This document shows, one piece after another, positions 39,915-48,157 of a DNA stretch of 64,000 bases (within the stretch, counting starts at the first letter, position 1; every line of letters begins with the position of its first letter). Under the pieces are notes generated by a model. It was not told where the DNA came from. It worked only from the letters and a program-made list of their open reading frames with translations, and searched no databases. Where the stretch lies: positions 89,576 to 153,575 of the forward strand of contig NZ_JAJNKE010000005.1 in assembly GCF_021043395.1 (NCBI RefSeq), written 5' to 3'. A program made the position numbers and the translations under genes. This DNA comes from Clostridium guangxiense (lineage in GTDB: Bacteria > Bacillota > Clostridia > Clostridiales > Clostridiaceae).

Positions 39915-39948
39915 AAAATGTACAAAACAACGATATTCTGTACATTTT
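39915..39948 (-). terminator. Terminator after cheV
   Basis: On the minus strand AAAATGTACA pairs with TGTACATTTT around GAATATCGTTGTTT, followed by TATTTTATAG. It lies 8 bases past the cheV stop and just upstream of the promoter of 6S-like copy A. Confidence 0.75.
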
Positions 39949-39955
39949 GAGGAGA

Positions 39956-40858
39956 TTACTTTAAAGCAAGTTTGTCTATTATGCCTACAAGCTCACCCAC
40001 CTCTGGTTTGCTAAGTTGAGCATCCGCCTTTACAGCTTCTCCTTTATGCTTTAATTCATCAGTTATAAGTGAAGAAAATATTATAACTGGAAGCTTTCTT
40101 AAAATTGGGCTTTCTTTTATCTTTCTCGTTAAAGTATGTCCATCCATCTGTGGCATTTCAACATCCGTTATAACAAGTTGTACATCTTCGGTAAACCTGT
40201 CTCCTTTTTCACTAGCCAATTTATCTAAATAATCATAAAGTTGTTTTCCATCATCAAATAGCTTTAACTCTTTAAATCCAGCTTTATAAAGAGTATCTTT
40301 TAAAAGTTTTCTAATAAGTGCAGAATCATCTGCCAATGCAATTTTTATATTTGATCTATCCTTATACTCAACATCAACAATTCTATCTTCACTTATACCA
40401 GTTTTAGGGCTTATATCTGTAACAATTTTTTCAAAGTCCAACATTAAAAGAATTGTTTTATCAAGCAAAATATTTCCTATAACCAAAGAATTTGCAGAAA
40501 TGTCATCGGGCTTTAAGATTTCCTCCCACTTTATTCTATGAACTCCAAGAACAGCATCTATGTTAAATGCAACTTTTAATTTATTAAATTCACAAATTAT
40601 CACTTTTGAATATGAATCTGCCTGTTTTTGTTTTTCTATTATGTACTTTAAATCTATAAGTGTTATTATCTCATTTCTGCATAATATTAATCCAGCAATT
40701 GCAGGATTAACTTCCGGCAATTTTGTTATGTTTCCATTTTCAATATCAATTACTTCTTTTACCTTTATAATATTAATAGCAAAATGCTTTTTTCCTATAA
40801 CAAACTCTAATACCTCAACTTCACCCGTTCCACTTTCTAGTAATATATTGCTCTCCAT
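39956..40858 (-). CDS. cheV: Chemotaxis coupling protein CheV (CheW plus receiver domain)
   Basis: A 300-aa protein. Residues 1-150 are a CheW domain (VLEFVIGKKHFAINIIKVKE, LPEVNPAIAGLILCRNEIIT, NKLKVAFNIDAVLGVHRIKW) that couples receptors to CheA. Residues 170-300 are a response-regulator receiver: acidic pair in IALADDSALIRKLL, phospho-acceptor Asp in LVITDVEMPQMDG, Lys in AQLSKPE. Phosphorylation by CheA tunes adaptation. It stands alone between two 6S-like RNA genes. Confidence 0.94.
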   Translation of the reverse strand: MESNILLESGTGEVEVLEFVIGKKHFAINIIKVKEVIDIENGNITKLPEVNPAIAGLILCRNEIITLIDLKYIIEKQKQADSYSKVIICEFNKLKVAFNIDAVLGVHRIKWEEILKPDDISANSLVIGNILLDKTILLMLDFEKIVTDISPKTGISEDRIVDVEYKDRSNIKIALADDSALIRKLLKDTLYKAGFKELKLFDDGKQLYDYLDKLASEKGDRFTEDVQLVITDVEMPQMDGHTLTRKIKESPILRKLPVIIFSSLITDELKHKGEAVKADAQLSKPEVGELVGIIDKLALK

Positions 40859-40955
40859 AAACTCTACCCACTTTCAATAATATTAATTATCATGATTACT
40901 ACAAGTCCATTATATACCAAATTATAATTATTTTCTACATTAATTTTATTTATCA

Positions 40956-41191
40956 AAAAGAGAGGTTTATACAACCTCTCTTATCATACTTCTTAAAATC
41001 CAAAATACCGCTGCTCTTTCATTGACACCTATCCATTCGATAGGTGGGTGTCCTCATTAATGCTTCTATATCCTTAATGCCTTAAAGGTCTCACAAAAGA
41101 TGCATATACACATTAAAATTTGAACTCCCTTGACTTAACTGTAGGTTCAAGACAAGAGCTCACAAATATTTCAGAATCTATTCATCTGTCG
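40956..41191 (-). ncRNA. ssrS: 6S-like RNA, copy B
   Basis: A paralogue of copy A. A TTGATT (41221-41226) is 17 bases from a TATAAT (41198-41203), and the RNA ends in AGAGAGGTT/AACCTCTCT with TTTTT (40955-40982). The closing stem UCUGAAAUA/UAUUUUGGA is identical. The adjoining pair GCUCUU/AAGAGC shows a compensatory change from copy A, supporting the fold. The hairpin CACCTATCGAATGGATAGGTG and a TTGAAC/GTTCAA helix are also present. Confidence 0.72.
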
Positions 41192-41233
41192 AAAAATATT
41201 ATAACATATGGATATTTCAAAATCAAGTTTAGG

Positions 41234-42352
41234 TTAAAAAAGTTTTGCATATATTTTTTCTATTTCCTGTCTTGATAAAAAAACATAATTATTTGCAAGA
41301 AGCCTTTGTTGACCTTGTATTACACTATCTGTAAATTGACCTATCTCTTTTTCCTTCATACCATACTCTTTAAGTGATTTCTTAACAAGTAACTTGTCAA
41401 GAATTTCAGATAGCTTCTCATACACTTTGCTTGTATCTTTTATTTCTAATATACTAGACAAGATTTCATTTAAATCACTTATTTCTCCATTTGGATTTAT
41501 TCTATTATATGTATTAAATACTTCAATAAAAAATTGATAATTTGCTTCTCCATGAGGTACATGATATACTCCTCCTAGTGGATACGAAAGTGCATGTACT
41601 GCTCCAACTCCAGCATTTCCAAAAGCTATTCCCGCATAGTTACTGGCAAGTATAAAATCTTCAATGATTTCATTTCTGTAATCTTCTCCATTTCGAATTA
41701 CATCCTTATAACCATTAATTATTAGTTTTATAGCCTGCACGCTAAATAGTCTTGTAAAATCATTTGCATTTGGCGAAACATACGATTCAACTGCATGTAT
41801 AAGTGCATCTATAGAGCTTGTGACAAAAAATTTATACGGAAGAATCTTTACTAACTCTGGTATTAAGACTGCATAATCAGGATACATTTCATCAACAGCA
41901 AGGCCCATTTTAGTATGCCTTTCTTTTATCTCAGCTATAGCTACATTTGTAACCTCACTTCCTGTACCGCACGTAGTTGGTATAACTATAAGTTCCTTTT
42001 CTTTAACTATTGGAGCTTTCTTATCAAATAAATCTATTGATTTATTCGTATTTTTTAATGCTAGCAATTTACAAATATCTATTATAGATCCACCACCGAT
42101 AGCTATAATCCTCTTTATTTCTTTGCCTTTCATATCTGATACTATTCTATCTATCATCTCATCTGAAGGCTCACCCTTGCCATAATCCTGTCTAAATACA
42201 AAATCAGCTTCTAAATTTAACTTTTTCATAAAAGGTTCATATAAGTATTTATTGGTCAATATAAAGTCGCCTTTTCCTATATTAAATTCCTTTGCAAAAT
42301 CACAAAAATTATCAAACTTACATATCTGTGGGGTCAAGCTAATTAATTTCAT
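41234..42352 (-). CDS. 4hbD: NAD-dependent 4-hydroxybutyrate dehydrogenase, iron-containing alcohol dehydrogenase family
   Basis: A 372-aa group III alcohol dehydrogenase. The NAD site GGGSIIDICKLLAL is near residue 87, followed by VIPTTCGTGSEVTNVA. Iron ligands are in SSIDALIHAVESYVS (Asp, His) and AVHALSYPLGGVYHVPHGEAN (two His). Length and sequence closely recall the C. kluyveri enzyme, which interconverts 4-hydroxybutyrate and succinate semialdehyde. An AAGGAGAAT site precedes the ATG. No partner pathway genes are nearby, so the physiological substrate could be a related 4-hydroxyacid. Confidence 0.85.
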   Translation of the reverse strand: MKLISLTPQICKFDNFCDFAKEFNIGKGDFILTNKYLYEPFMKKLNLEADFVFRQDYGKGEPSDEMIDRIVSDMKGKEIKRIIAIGGGSIIDICKLLALKNTNKSIDLFDKKAPIVKEKELIVIPTTCGTGSEVTNVAIAEIKERHTKMGLAVDEMYPDYAVLIPELVKILPYKFFVTSSIDALIHAVESYVSPNANDFTRLFSVQAIKLIINGYKDVIRNGEDYRNEIIEDFILASNYAGIAFGNAGVGAVHALSYPLGGVYHVPHGEANYQFFIEVFNTYNRINPNGEISDLNEILSSILEIKDTSKVYEKLSEILDKLLVKKSLKEYGMKEKEIGQFTDSVIQGQQRLLANNYVFLSRQEIEKIYAKLF

Positions 42353-42592
42353 AAAAAATTCTCCTTATTTCAAATTAATATTTTACTTATACCATATTAC
42401 TATATTGATTTTAATAGCACAATATCTCCAAGGGACAAATCTCTCTTTAAAAATCTTGCCAAAATATAAGTCTAGTAATTAATCAAATTAATATCTAGAG
42501 TTAATAATAATTTAATTTCAAGTAAAGATAAGAACCTTTTTTATTTAAGTTGCATAGTATAATCTGAAAGTAAAAATATTGAGGTGAACAAA

Positions 42593-43033
42593 GTGGCTTT
42601 TTCAGATAGGGAGCTTCTTGCAAGAATAATAAAATGTGAAGCTGGTGGAGAAGGCGACGTTGGTATGAAAGCAGTAGCAACCTCTATTATGAATAGAGTC
42701 AGGGTACCTTCTGGTGAATATCACAGAATTGGTCAAGGAGATGTTAGAAAAGTAATTTATCAGCAGGGTCAGTATGATTGTATGCGTTCATACCTAGGAG
42801 GTGTAGCAAACCCTCAAACCATATGGGCAAATCCTCCAGATCAAATACATTACGATATTGCTGATTGGGCTCTCGCTGGTAATAGACTTTATCCCATTGG
42901 TTATTCACTATGGTACTTTAATCCTTATGGTATATGTCCATATGCTTTTCCACAAAATGGAACAGGCAGTTTTCAAGTTAGCATTTTACGACATTGCTTC
43001 TATAATCCAACAGCTCTCTACTATACCACTTAG
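42593..43033 (+). CDS. CwlJ/SleB-type spore cortex-lytic hydrolase
   Basis: A 146-aa hydrolase_2-family domain without signal peptide (ARIIKCEAGGEGDVGMKAVA with the catalytic Glu, SIMNRVR, YQQGQYDCMRSY, HCFYNP). The short, signal-less form matches CwlJ, which degrades cortex peptidoglycan during germination. GTG 42593 has GAGGTG six bases upstream; a GTG at 42584 lies inside that site. gerQ follows after 26 bases, and in Bacillus GerQ is needed for CwlJ, so the pair is a functional operon. Confidence 0.85.
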   Translation: MAFSDRELLARIIKCEAGGEGDVGMKAVATSIMNRVRVPSGEYHRIGQGDVRKVIYQQGQYDCMRSYLGGVANPQTIWANPPDQIHYDIADWALAGNRLYPIGYSLWYFNPYGICPYAFPQNGTGSFQVSILRHCFYNPTALYYTT

Positions 43034-43059
43034 CATTTAATTTTTTAGGAGGTTCTTTT

Positions 43060-43458
43060 ATGTATCGAAGATACTGTAATGATTGTTTCCCATCATTTTA
43101 CTTACCAAACAGGCAAAATCCAAACGTTAATACTGATATGCAAAATGCAAGTCCTAAAGCACCAGGTTCAGCAGCACAAAATCAAATACCAGCTCCAATG
43201 CCAATGTCCCCTTCAGATTTTGAACAAGCGCCAGGTTCTCCAACAAATTTAGATACTCAATATACTCAAGGTTACCTAAAAACAAAAATAGGTAAAAGAG
43301 TGAGAATATCTTTTCTTCTTGGAACAAATACATTTCAAGACCGTACTGGGACACTACTAGAGGTAGGTATAAGCTACGTTGTTATTCAAGATATTGATAC
43401 AAATACTCAAACACTTTGCGATATATATTCAATCAAGTTCGTTACTTTTTATTCTTAA
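43060..43458 (+). CDS. gerQ: Spore coat protein GerQ
   Basis: A 132-aa coat protein: a Pro/Asn/Gln-rich, low-complexity N-terminal half and a conserved C-terminal domain (GKRVRISFLLGTNTFQDRTG, TLLEVGISYVVIQDIDTNTQ, CDIYSIKFVTFY). GerQ anchors CwlJ at the coat and is cross-linked late in sporulation. TAGGAGG precedes the ATG, and a strong terminator is 150 bases downstream. Confidence 0.88.
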   Translation: MYRRYCNDCFPSFYLPNRQNPNVNTDMQNASPKAPGSAAQNQIPAPMPMSPSDFEQAPGSPTNLDTQYTQGYLKTKIGKRVRISFLLGTNTFQDRTGTLLEVGISYVVIQDIDTNTQTLCDIYSIKFVTFYS

Positions 43459-43605
43459 TATTCAAAATATAATCTAATAATTATGATATCTATCTGTTTA
43501 TCCTATTAATTAAAATATTTTACTCGTAATTGCCATATACTTATATTATAAGTCTGTACAAAAGTAACAATTTTCGTTTTGAGATACCAAACTGTTAGAT
43601 AGCAC

Positions 43606-43640
43606 AAAAGCAGCATTAACAAGTGTTAATGCTGCTTTTA
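43606..43640. terminator. Terminator after cwlJ-gerQ (bidirectional)
   Basis: AGCAGCATTAAC pairs with GTTAATGCTGCT around AAGT, with A-runs before and T-runs after the stem, so it can act on both strands. The flanking stretches 43459-43605 and 43641-43763 show no gene or other clear signal. Confidence 0.85.
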
Positions 43641-43763
43641 ATACGTTTTATTTTGCAGAGCATATTTCATTTTATATAATTGACTTAATTCTATGTCCAA
43701 TTAAAACAGGCTTTACTTTTCATACTTATATATAGCCAGAAGTAAACATGCTATATTCTTCCA

Positions 43764-43988
43764 ATAAAAAAACACCTATAAAAGGTGTTTAAATCTAATT
43801 TAATATCCAAAATACCGCCACCCAAATTTTGACACCTATCTCTCGATAGGTGGGTGTCCGCATAAATGTCGCTATCTTCCAACTGTCGTTAAATCTCTCA
43901 CAATAGTCCTGATATTAACATTTACTATAAAACTCCCAATTAAGTAATGTAGGTTCAAAATAAGAGCCTCGCAAATATCACAGAAACA
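43764..43988 (-). ncRNA. ssrS: 6S-like RNA, copy C (diverged, next to the element's left end)
   Basis: The third paralogue keeps UUUGCGAGGCUCUU, UUGAACCUAC, the hairpin CACCTATCGAGAGATAGGTG and GGCGGTATTTTGGA. Its closing stem is less perfect (UCUGUGAUA against UAUUUUGGA). It ends in AAACACCTTTTATAGGTGTTT with a T-run (43764-43790). No -10 box exists at the spacing seen in copies A and B; that position is tRNA-Leu sequence. In the empty chromosome it would follow tRNA-Leu directly, so co-transcription with the tRNA is inferred. Confidence 0.6.
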
Positions 43989-43989
43989 A

Positions 43990-44049
43990 TAAATTGGTGC
44001 GAAGGACGGGACTTGAACCCGTACGGTTGCCCACACGCCCCTCAAACGT
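43990..44049. repeat. attL: truncated tRNA-Leu copy
   Basis: These 60 bases are identical to 63756-63815 and cover the tRNA-Leu 3' end from the anticodon loop to CCA. The tRNA 5' half is absent here, so this copy is non-functional. Matching ends after CAAACGT at 44049/63815. Confidence 0.95.
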
Positions 44050-44145
44050 CACCTTGAATTTTTATATGAAATTGTATTTAAACTTCTCATTTAAACACGC
44101 TTAAACATTCATATTAATAACACGTTGTTACTATTCACAAGAAGT

Positions 44146-44174
44146 ATTATAACATTGAAATATATTCAATGCAA
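44146..44174 (-). promoter_or_regulatory. Outward-facing promoter at the left end of the element
   Basis: On the minus strand TTGCAT (44169-44174), a 17-base spacer and TATAAT (44146-44151) form a near-consensus sigma-A promoter. It lies beyond the last element gene and points at attL and 6S-like copy C, with no terminator between. Confidence 0.7.
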
Positions 44175-44215
44175 TACTTAAATAAAAAAATTCATATAAC
44201 ATAAAGATTTAGACA

Positions 44216-45325
44216 CTACCAACCAATTTGTACATTAATAGTTTTCTTTTTAACAGATACACCATCACCATCTGTATATATTAATACTGTTTGTCCTGTT
44301 GAAACACCTTTTAAAATAACGCTTGTATTTGTTTGACTAACTATACTGGCTTTACTTATATCACTAATTGTCCATGTTCCGTTCGGTGCTGTTCCATCAG
44401 TATAATCAATAGTATAAGTTCCCGTTTTATTAACATTTAATGCTTTATTTCCTTGAATTATATCTAAAGTTTTTGTAGTTGCTGACTTTGATATTATATT
44501 ACAAGATACTGTTGCTGTATGTGCTGTATTATTTGTATCTGTATAAGTTACTGTTATTGTTGAATTTCCTGCCTTTATGCCTGTTACAAGCCCGGTAGCA
44601 TTTACTGTTGCAATAGTAGTATCACTACTTATATATGTAAATATTGCATTGCTTAAAGTATTTCCATCTTGTGTTACATTTGCTGTTAATTGTTGTGTAC
44701 TTCCTACCTCTAAACTGCTAATACTTGAAGGATTTACACTTACAACATATGTATGTGTAGTTGCTGTATGTTGTGGTATTTCATTTACTGTATCATCACC
44801 AGTAATAAAAACATCTACCTTACAATTCAATTTTAATACCCCTGCAACAGTTCTATCTATTGAAGTTATTTTCCAAGCATAACCAAACTTAATTAGCCTA
44901 TCATTTAATGCTATAACATTTGTACTTGTATTGCTCTGTACAGTTATATATACTTGTCCGTCAAGCAATTGCATATATGTTGTAGTTGTAGTATCAAGCA
45001 CCTTTGTATCTACAAATATAGGAGTTTGCTTTAAAGTATCACCACACCAATATTTTAGGACAAACGGGCATTCCCTTACAACATAAATACAATATACATT
45101 ATTTATGTTCTGATTTAATGTAATAACAATATATGTAACATTATTATAAGTAATCATATCTCCTTGCTTTAGATCTTTTGTAGTATAAAAATATTTGGTA
45201 TCAATCTCTTTTTCCTTATCATCTATCTCCTTAAATACACCTTTTATATTAGTAGAATTATTTAATATGCAACTTTTACCACTTCTTTTAATCAAAGCAT
45301 TAAATTGATTAAGTTGAGTATTCAT
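44216..45325 (-). CDS. Probable head-stopper-like protein fused to Ig-like (Big_2) domains
   Basis: A 369-aa protein. Residues 1-185 are beta-rich (DLKQGDMITYNNVTYIVITL), in the manner of SPP1-type head-closure proteins. Residues about 193-280 are a bacterial Ig-like domain (SISSLEVGSTQQLTANV, DTTIATVNATGLVTGIKAGN), and a second Ig-like segment runs about 285-365. Big_2 domains decorate phage heads or tails and bind cell surfaces. It is the last gene of the element, translated one base after the preceding ORF. The stopper call is tentative; the Ig-like call is firm. Confidence 0.6.
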   Translation of the reverse strand: MNTQLNQFNALIKRSGKSCILNNSTNIKGVFKEIDDKEKEIDTKYFYTTKDLKQGDMITYNNVTYIVITLNQNINNVYCIYVVRECPFVLKYWCGDTLKQTPIFVDTKVLDTTTTTYMQLLDGQVYITVQSNTSTNVIALNDRLIKFGYAWKITSIDRTVAGVLKLNCKVDVFITGDDTVNEIPQHTATTHTYVVSVNPSSISSLEVGSTQQLTANVTQDGNTLSNAIFTYISSDTTIATVNATGLVTGIKAGNSTITVTYTDTNNTAHTATVSCNIISKSATTKTLDIIQGNKALNVNKTGTYTIDYTDGTAPNGTWTISDISKASIVSQTNTSVILKGVSTGQTVLIYTDGDGVSVKKKTINVQIGW

Positions 45326-45326
45326 A

Positions 45327-45683
45327 TTATCGCCTACCTTTTGTAAACAATAAACTTATATTAGAATATTCCTCTGTCGTATCTGTAGAAGGTAATGTTG
45401 CTATCCTGCTTTTTATATCTTGTATTCTACTCTGTAAAAGTTTATATGCTTCACTTGTACTTAATCCAGTTGTATCATCACTTACTTTTCGCATTAAGTC
45501 AACATCATTAGCAATTGCTTCCAAAATATCCACAACGGACAACAGTAAATCCCTCTGCATTGTAGATTTATCATAATTATCAGTTGCAGTTAAGTTATTC
45601 TCTGATAAGTACATTGTATATGTAGAATCTTCAAAATAATCTTTGTTATTTAACTCTATTTTTAAACGATCTAATACTGTCAT
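45327..45683 (-). CDS. Probable head-tail connector (gp6/gp15-like)
   Basis: A 118-aa, mainly helical, acidic protein (MTVLDRLKIELNNKDYFEDS, then DLLLSVVDILEAIANDVDLM). The N-terminal pattern, size and position just before the stopper-like gene match connector proteins of SPP1-like phages. The ATG at 45683 has GAAAGGAAG nine bases upstream; the frame extends 11 codons further without a site. Confidence is moderate because such proteins are short and divergent. Confidence 0.5.
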   Translation of the reverse strand: MTVLDRLKIELNNKDYFEDSTYTMYLSENNLTATDNYDKSTMQRDLLLSVVDILEAIANDVDLMRKVSDDTTGLSTSEAYKLLQSRIQDIKSRIATLPSTDTTEEYSNISLLFTKGRR

Positions 45684-45783
45684 ATTATCAATCTTCCTTT
45701 CATTAATTTTAAACACAAAAAAAAGATGTCATTATTGCGACACCTTATAAATAAATTTACTATATATAATATCTAATATTCCT

Positions 45784-46305
45784 TTATTTCCTAGGAAACT
45801 CTCCATTAGTACCAAAATGATTATTAAACATATTTTGTAATTTAATTACCTCAGAGTTACTGTTGGTATCAAAATTTTCAGTACAAAAAATCATGTATTT
45901 TTTTCCTAATGCAATAAAAGTTACACCTAAATTATAATTTTTATTTAATACATCACAAACAGTGTTTGGTTTATATAATTCTAATATACTAATTGCATCA
46001 CTATAAAAATATCCTAATCTTTTTATTTTTCCTATAGTAAGATGCCTCCATTGCTCAATTTCTTTACGTAATAAATCAATATCTTCATTAATCATACTAC
46101 GTTTACCTCCTACCAACTTAAATTCTGTATTTTGATATACAACTGTTGGTATTTTTACATTTCTTAAATCTTCTAAATCATCACTATATGTAAGTGTAAA
46201 ATCAGGATTCTTTGCATAATAATTCCCGCTACTCTTATTATAAGTAATTTCAAAAACAAACCCTTTATATGTATAAGTTTCTATACAGCCACTTGATTTT
46301 TTCAT
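45784..46305 (-). CDS. Hypothetical element protein, 173 aa
   Basis: A soluble protein with an N-terminal beta-hairpin segment (CIETYTYKGFVFEITYNKSS, then GNYYAKNPDFTLTYSD) resembling HicB-like or other small beta-alpha domains, then a helical region and a C-terminal NLGVTFIALGKKYMIFCT strand. I do not recognise it. It lies between the connector-like gene and a membrane-anchored ORF, in the usual cargo position. Confidence 0.45.
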   Translation of the reverse strand: MKKSSGCIETYTYKGFVFEITYNKSSGNYYAKNPDFTLTYSDDLEDLRNVKIPTVVYQNTEFKLVGGKRSMINEDIDLLRKEIEQWRHLTIGKIKRLGYFYSDAISILELYKPNTVCDVLNKNYNLGVTFIALGKKYMIFCTENFDTNSNSEVIKLQNMFNNHFGTNGEFPRK

Positions 46306-46340
46306 AATAAAAATAAAAACCTCCTTATATACATCTTTTT

Positions 46341-46856
46341 TTAATTTAATTCAGGTATTATTTTATGCAACCTCTCTGCAACTATTGGTACATTTTTATG
46401 TTCTATTACTATATCTTCATTCTCATTTTTATCATTTATATAATTTATAACTATATATTTAGTTATATTCTTTTCTTTTTTAGGTACTCCAAATGCAAAA
46501 ACTCCTAATGCAATCAACCTACTAATTGTAACCCTTTGAGATATTTGTTCTTTAGATTGTACAGTGATACTTTTTATACTATTAATTGGTACTAATAATA
46601 TATCTCCTTTAAAAACATCATGCAAAATTAAATTATGACTATTTCTTTTTATAACAATACCTTCTATATGTGAATCTAGTATCTTAGGACAACCACCAAT
46701 GTAAGTACATCCAATTGCTATAGGAGTAACTTTATCCTTATTAACCTTGTCAGTATTATCGTTACTATCTTTGTTAAAATTATCCTTAGGCTTTAAGACA
46801 ATGACAATCATTAGAATGAATAGCAAACCTATAGTAATCAAAAAAATTTTATCCAT
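46341..46856 (-). CDS. Membrane-anchored hypothetical protein, 171 aa
   Basis: One N-terminal span (IFLITIGLLFILMIVIVL), an Asn/Asp/Lys-rich linker, then a beta-rich domain of about 110 residues (HIEGIVIKRNSHNLILHDVF, DILLVPINSIKSITV), suggesting a PH-like fold. GVFAFGVPKKEKN is a possible second hydrophobic turn. Lysogeny-expressed surface protein is a guess from location and anchor. Family not recognised. Confidence 0.45.
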   Translation of the reverse strand: MDKIFLITIGLLFILMIVIVLKPKDNFNKDSNDNTDKVNKDKVTPIAIGCTYIGGCPKILDSHIEGIVIKRNSHNLILHDVFKGDILLVPINSIKSITVQSKEQISQRVTISRLIALGVFAFGVPKKEKNITKYIVINYINDKNENEDIVIEHKNVPIVAERLHKIIPELN

Positions 46857-47032
46857 ATCTCTATACCTTCCTTATTATGTTGTATATTAATTATTCTACA
46901 AAATAACTATAACCCCTTCTATATTTATCAACAATTTACAATTAACTAATTTTTTTCTGTGGGTAAAAAATACACTTACTATAGGTCGACCTCGAGAAAA
47001 GGGGCAATTACATTAAAAAAATTAAATTTCTA
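46857..47032. other. Intergenic region with T7-promoter-like and SalI/XhoI-like string
   Basis: Between the membrane-anchored ORF and the second recombinase no gene is supported. AATACACTTACTATAGG (46969-46985) resembles the T7 promoter core, and GTCGACCTCGAG (46985-46996) is a GC-rich abutting pair of 6-bp palindromes. The rest is AT-rich and featureless. Confidence 0.4.
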
Positions 47033-47060
47033 CAAAAAAATAGAGAATAATATCTTATTC
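47033..47060 (-). terminator. Terminator after second recombinase
   Basis: On the minus strand GAATAA pairs with TTATTC around GATA, followed by TCTATTTTTTTG. It lies 60 bases beyond the recombinase stop. Confidence 0.6.
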
Positions 47061-47120
47061 CCTTTAGAATTTTTATACCATTATTAAATTCTACTTTCCT
47101 AAATTTCACTAGAATTGATT

Positions 47121-48008
47121 TTAAAATATCTTATTTAATATATCTACTGCATTTTGCTTATCCTCTGAACTAGAATTTACATAGTATTTATAAGTAATAT
47201 CGGTTGAAGAATGACCTGCAATTCCAGCAATGGTCTTAATATCTACACCATTTTTAACCATTGTACTAAAGCAAGTATGTCTGAATTCATGAGGTGTTAC
47301 TGTATTAATTTTTGCATCTCTGCAATAACTATTCAGCATTTTATTAATTGCTATTCTTGTTAATGCTCCTCTTTGCCCTTGCAATAATTTATTATCTTTT
47401 GTAACTGGTCTTACTTCTAAATAATCTTTAATTGCCTTTACTACTGCACTATTAAGATTAATTCTCCTATTCTTATTGCCTTTGCCGTTCCTTATATTAA
47501 TGTAAGAATAATTGTTACTTCCGTTCCTCTCCGTTAAACATATGTCATCAAGTTCAATATTAATTAGTTCTGAACATCTTACACCTGTATTAATCAGTAT
47601 TTCGTATATGCATATATCACGCTTATTATTGGATGCATATATTGTACGTTTTAATTTAAATAAATCATGTTTATCTATTACTTTTACTTCTGTATTATCA
47701 ACACTCTTTTGTTTAACATCTTTTGTATCTATCATTATATTACTGATATCTGTATTGTTAAGATATTTCACATACTGAACTATTGATTTAACTTTTCTAT
47801 TAATTGTATTGGTGCTTTGCTTCTTATTAATGTTTAAATATTGTACATATTGCTTTACATCTATTTCAGTTATTGTAGTTGTATCTGCTCCTACTGTATC
47901 ATATAGCCATTTTAAAAATTGGTTGATATCTGTTTTATATGCACTTATTGTATTATTACTTTTGCCTTCTCTTTTTAACTCATCAACAAATTTATCCACC
48001 ATATTCAT
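47121..48008 (-). CDS. Tyrosine recombinase, XerC/D-like (second recombinase)
   Basis: A 295-aa recombinase with an N-terminal SAM-like core-binding domain (KREGKSNNTISAYKTDINQF) and a complete catalytic domain: Arg in NTGVRCSELINIE, Lys in NGKGNKNRRINL, HxxR in TPHEFRHTCF, His in IAGHSSTDIT and Tyr in YKYYV. A GAAGGGGC site precedes the ATG. It sits mid-element after the portal gene, far from either att site. It may be a resolvase, a cargo inversion enzyme or a relic of a nested element. Three copies of a 15-bp repeat lie upstream. Confidence 0.88.
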   Translation of the reverse strand: MNMVDKFVDELKREGKSNNTISAYKTDINQFLKWLYDTVGADTTTITEIDVKQYVQYLNINKKQSTNTINRKVKSIVQYVKYLNNTDISNIMIDTKDVKQKSVDNTEVKVIDKHDLFKLKRTIYASNNKRDICIYEILINTGVRCSELINIELDDICLTERNGSNNYSYINIRNGKGNKNRRINLNSAVVKAIKDYLEVRPVTKDNKLLQGQRGALTRIAINKMLNSYCRDAKINTVTPHEFRHTCFSTMVKNGVDIKTIAGIAGHSSTDITYKYYVNSSSEDKQNAVDILNKIF

Positions 48009-48042
48009 ATATAGCCCCTTCTTTCACTATCTTTATTATACT

Positions 48043-48157
48043 ACTCTATACATAACTTTGCAACATAATCTTATGTTATGTATAGAGTTTTGATAAAAAA
48101 GTTATGAATTTATACTCAAAATAGTTAATTAAGAATAGAAAAACTCTATACATAACT
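48043..48157. promoter_or_regulatory. Three 15-bp repeats upstream of the second recombinase
   Basis: ACTCTATACATAACT occurs at 48043-48057 and 48143-48157 and inverted at 48074-48088 (one mismatch at an end). The spacing and mixed orientation look like binding sites for a regulator or for the recombinase. The core CTCTATACATA recurs three times in the hairpin array near 58-59 kb. The remaining bases to 48430 hold a small TTCCACA/TGTGGAA hairpin at 48199-48216 and otherwise AT-rich DNA. Confidence 0.6.

Noticed and set aside
46969..46996. Firm call of vector contamination
   Set aside because: Flanking sequence on both sides is continuous, AT-rich and contains coding genes; the match is short and imperfect, so it is only listed as a curiosity.
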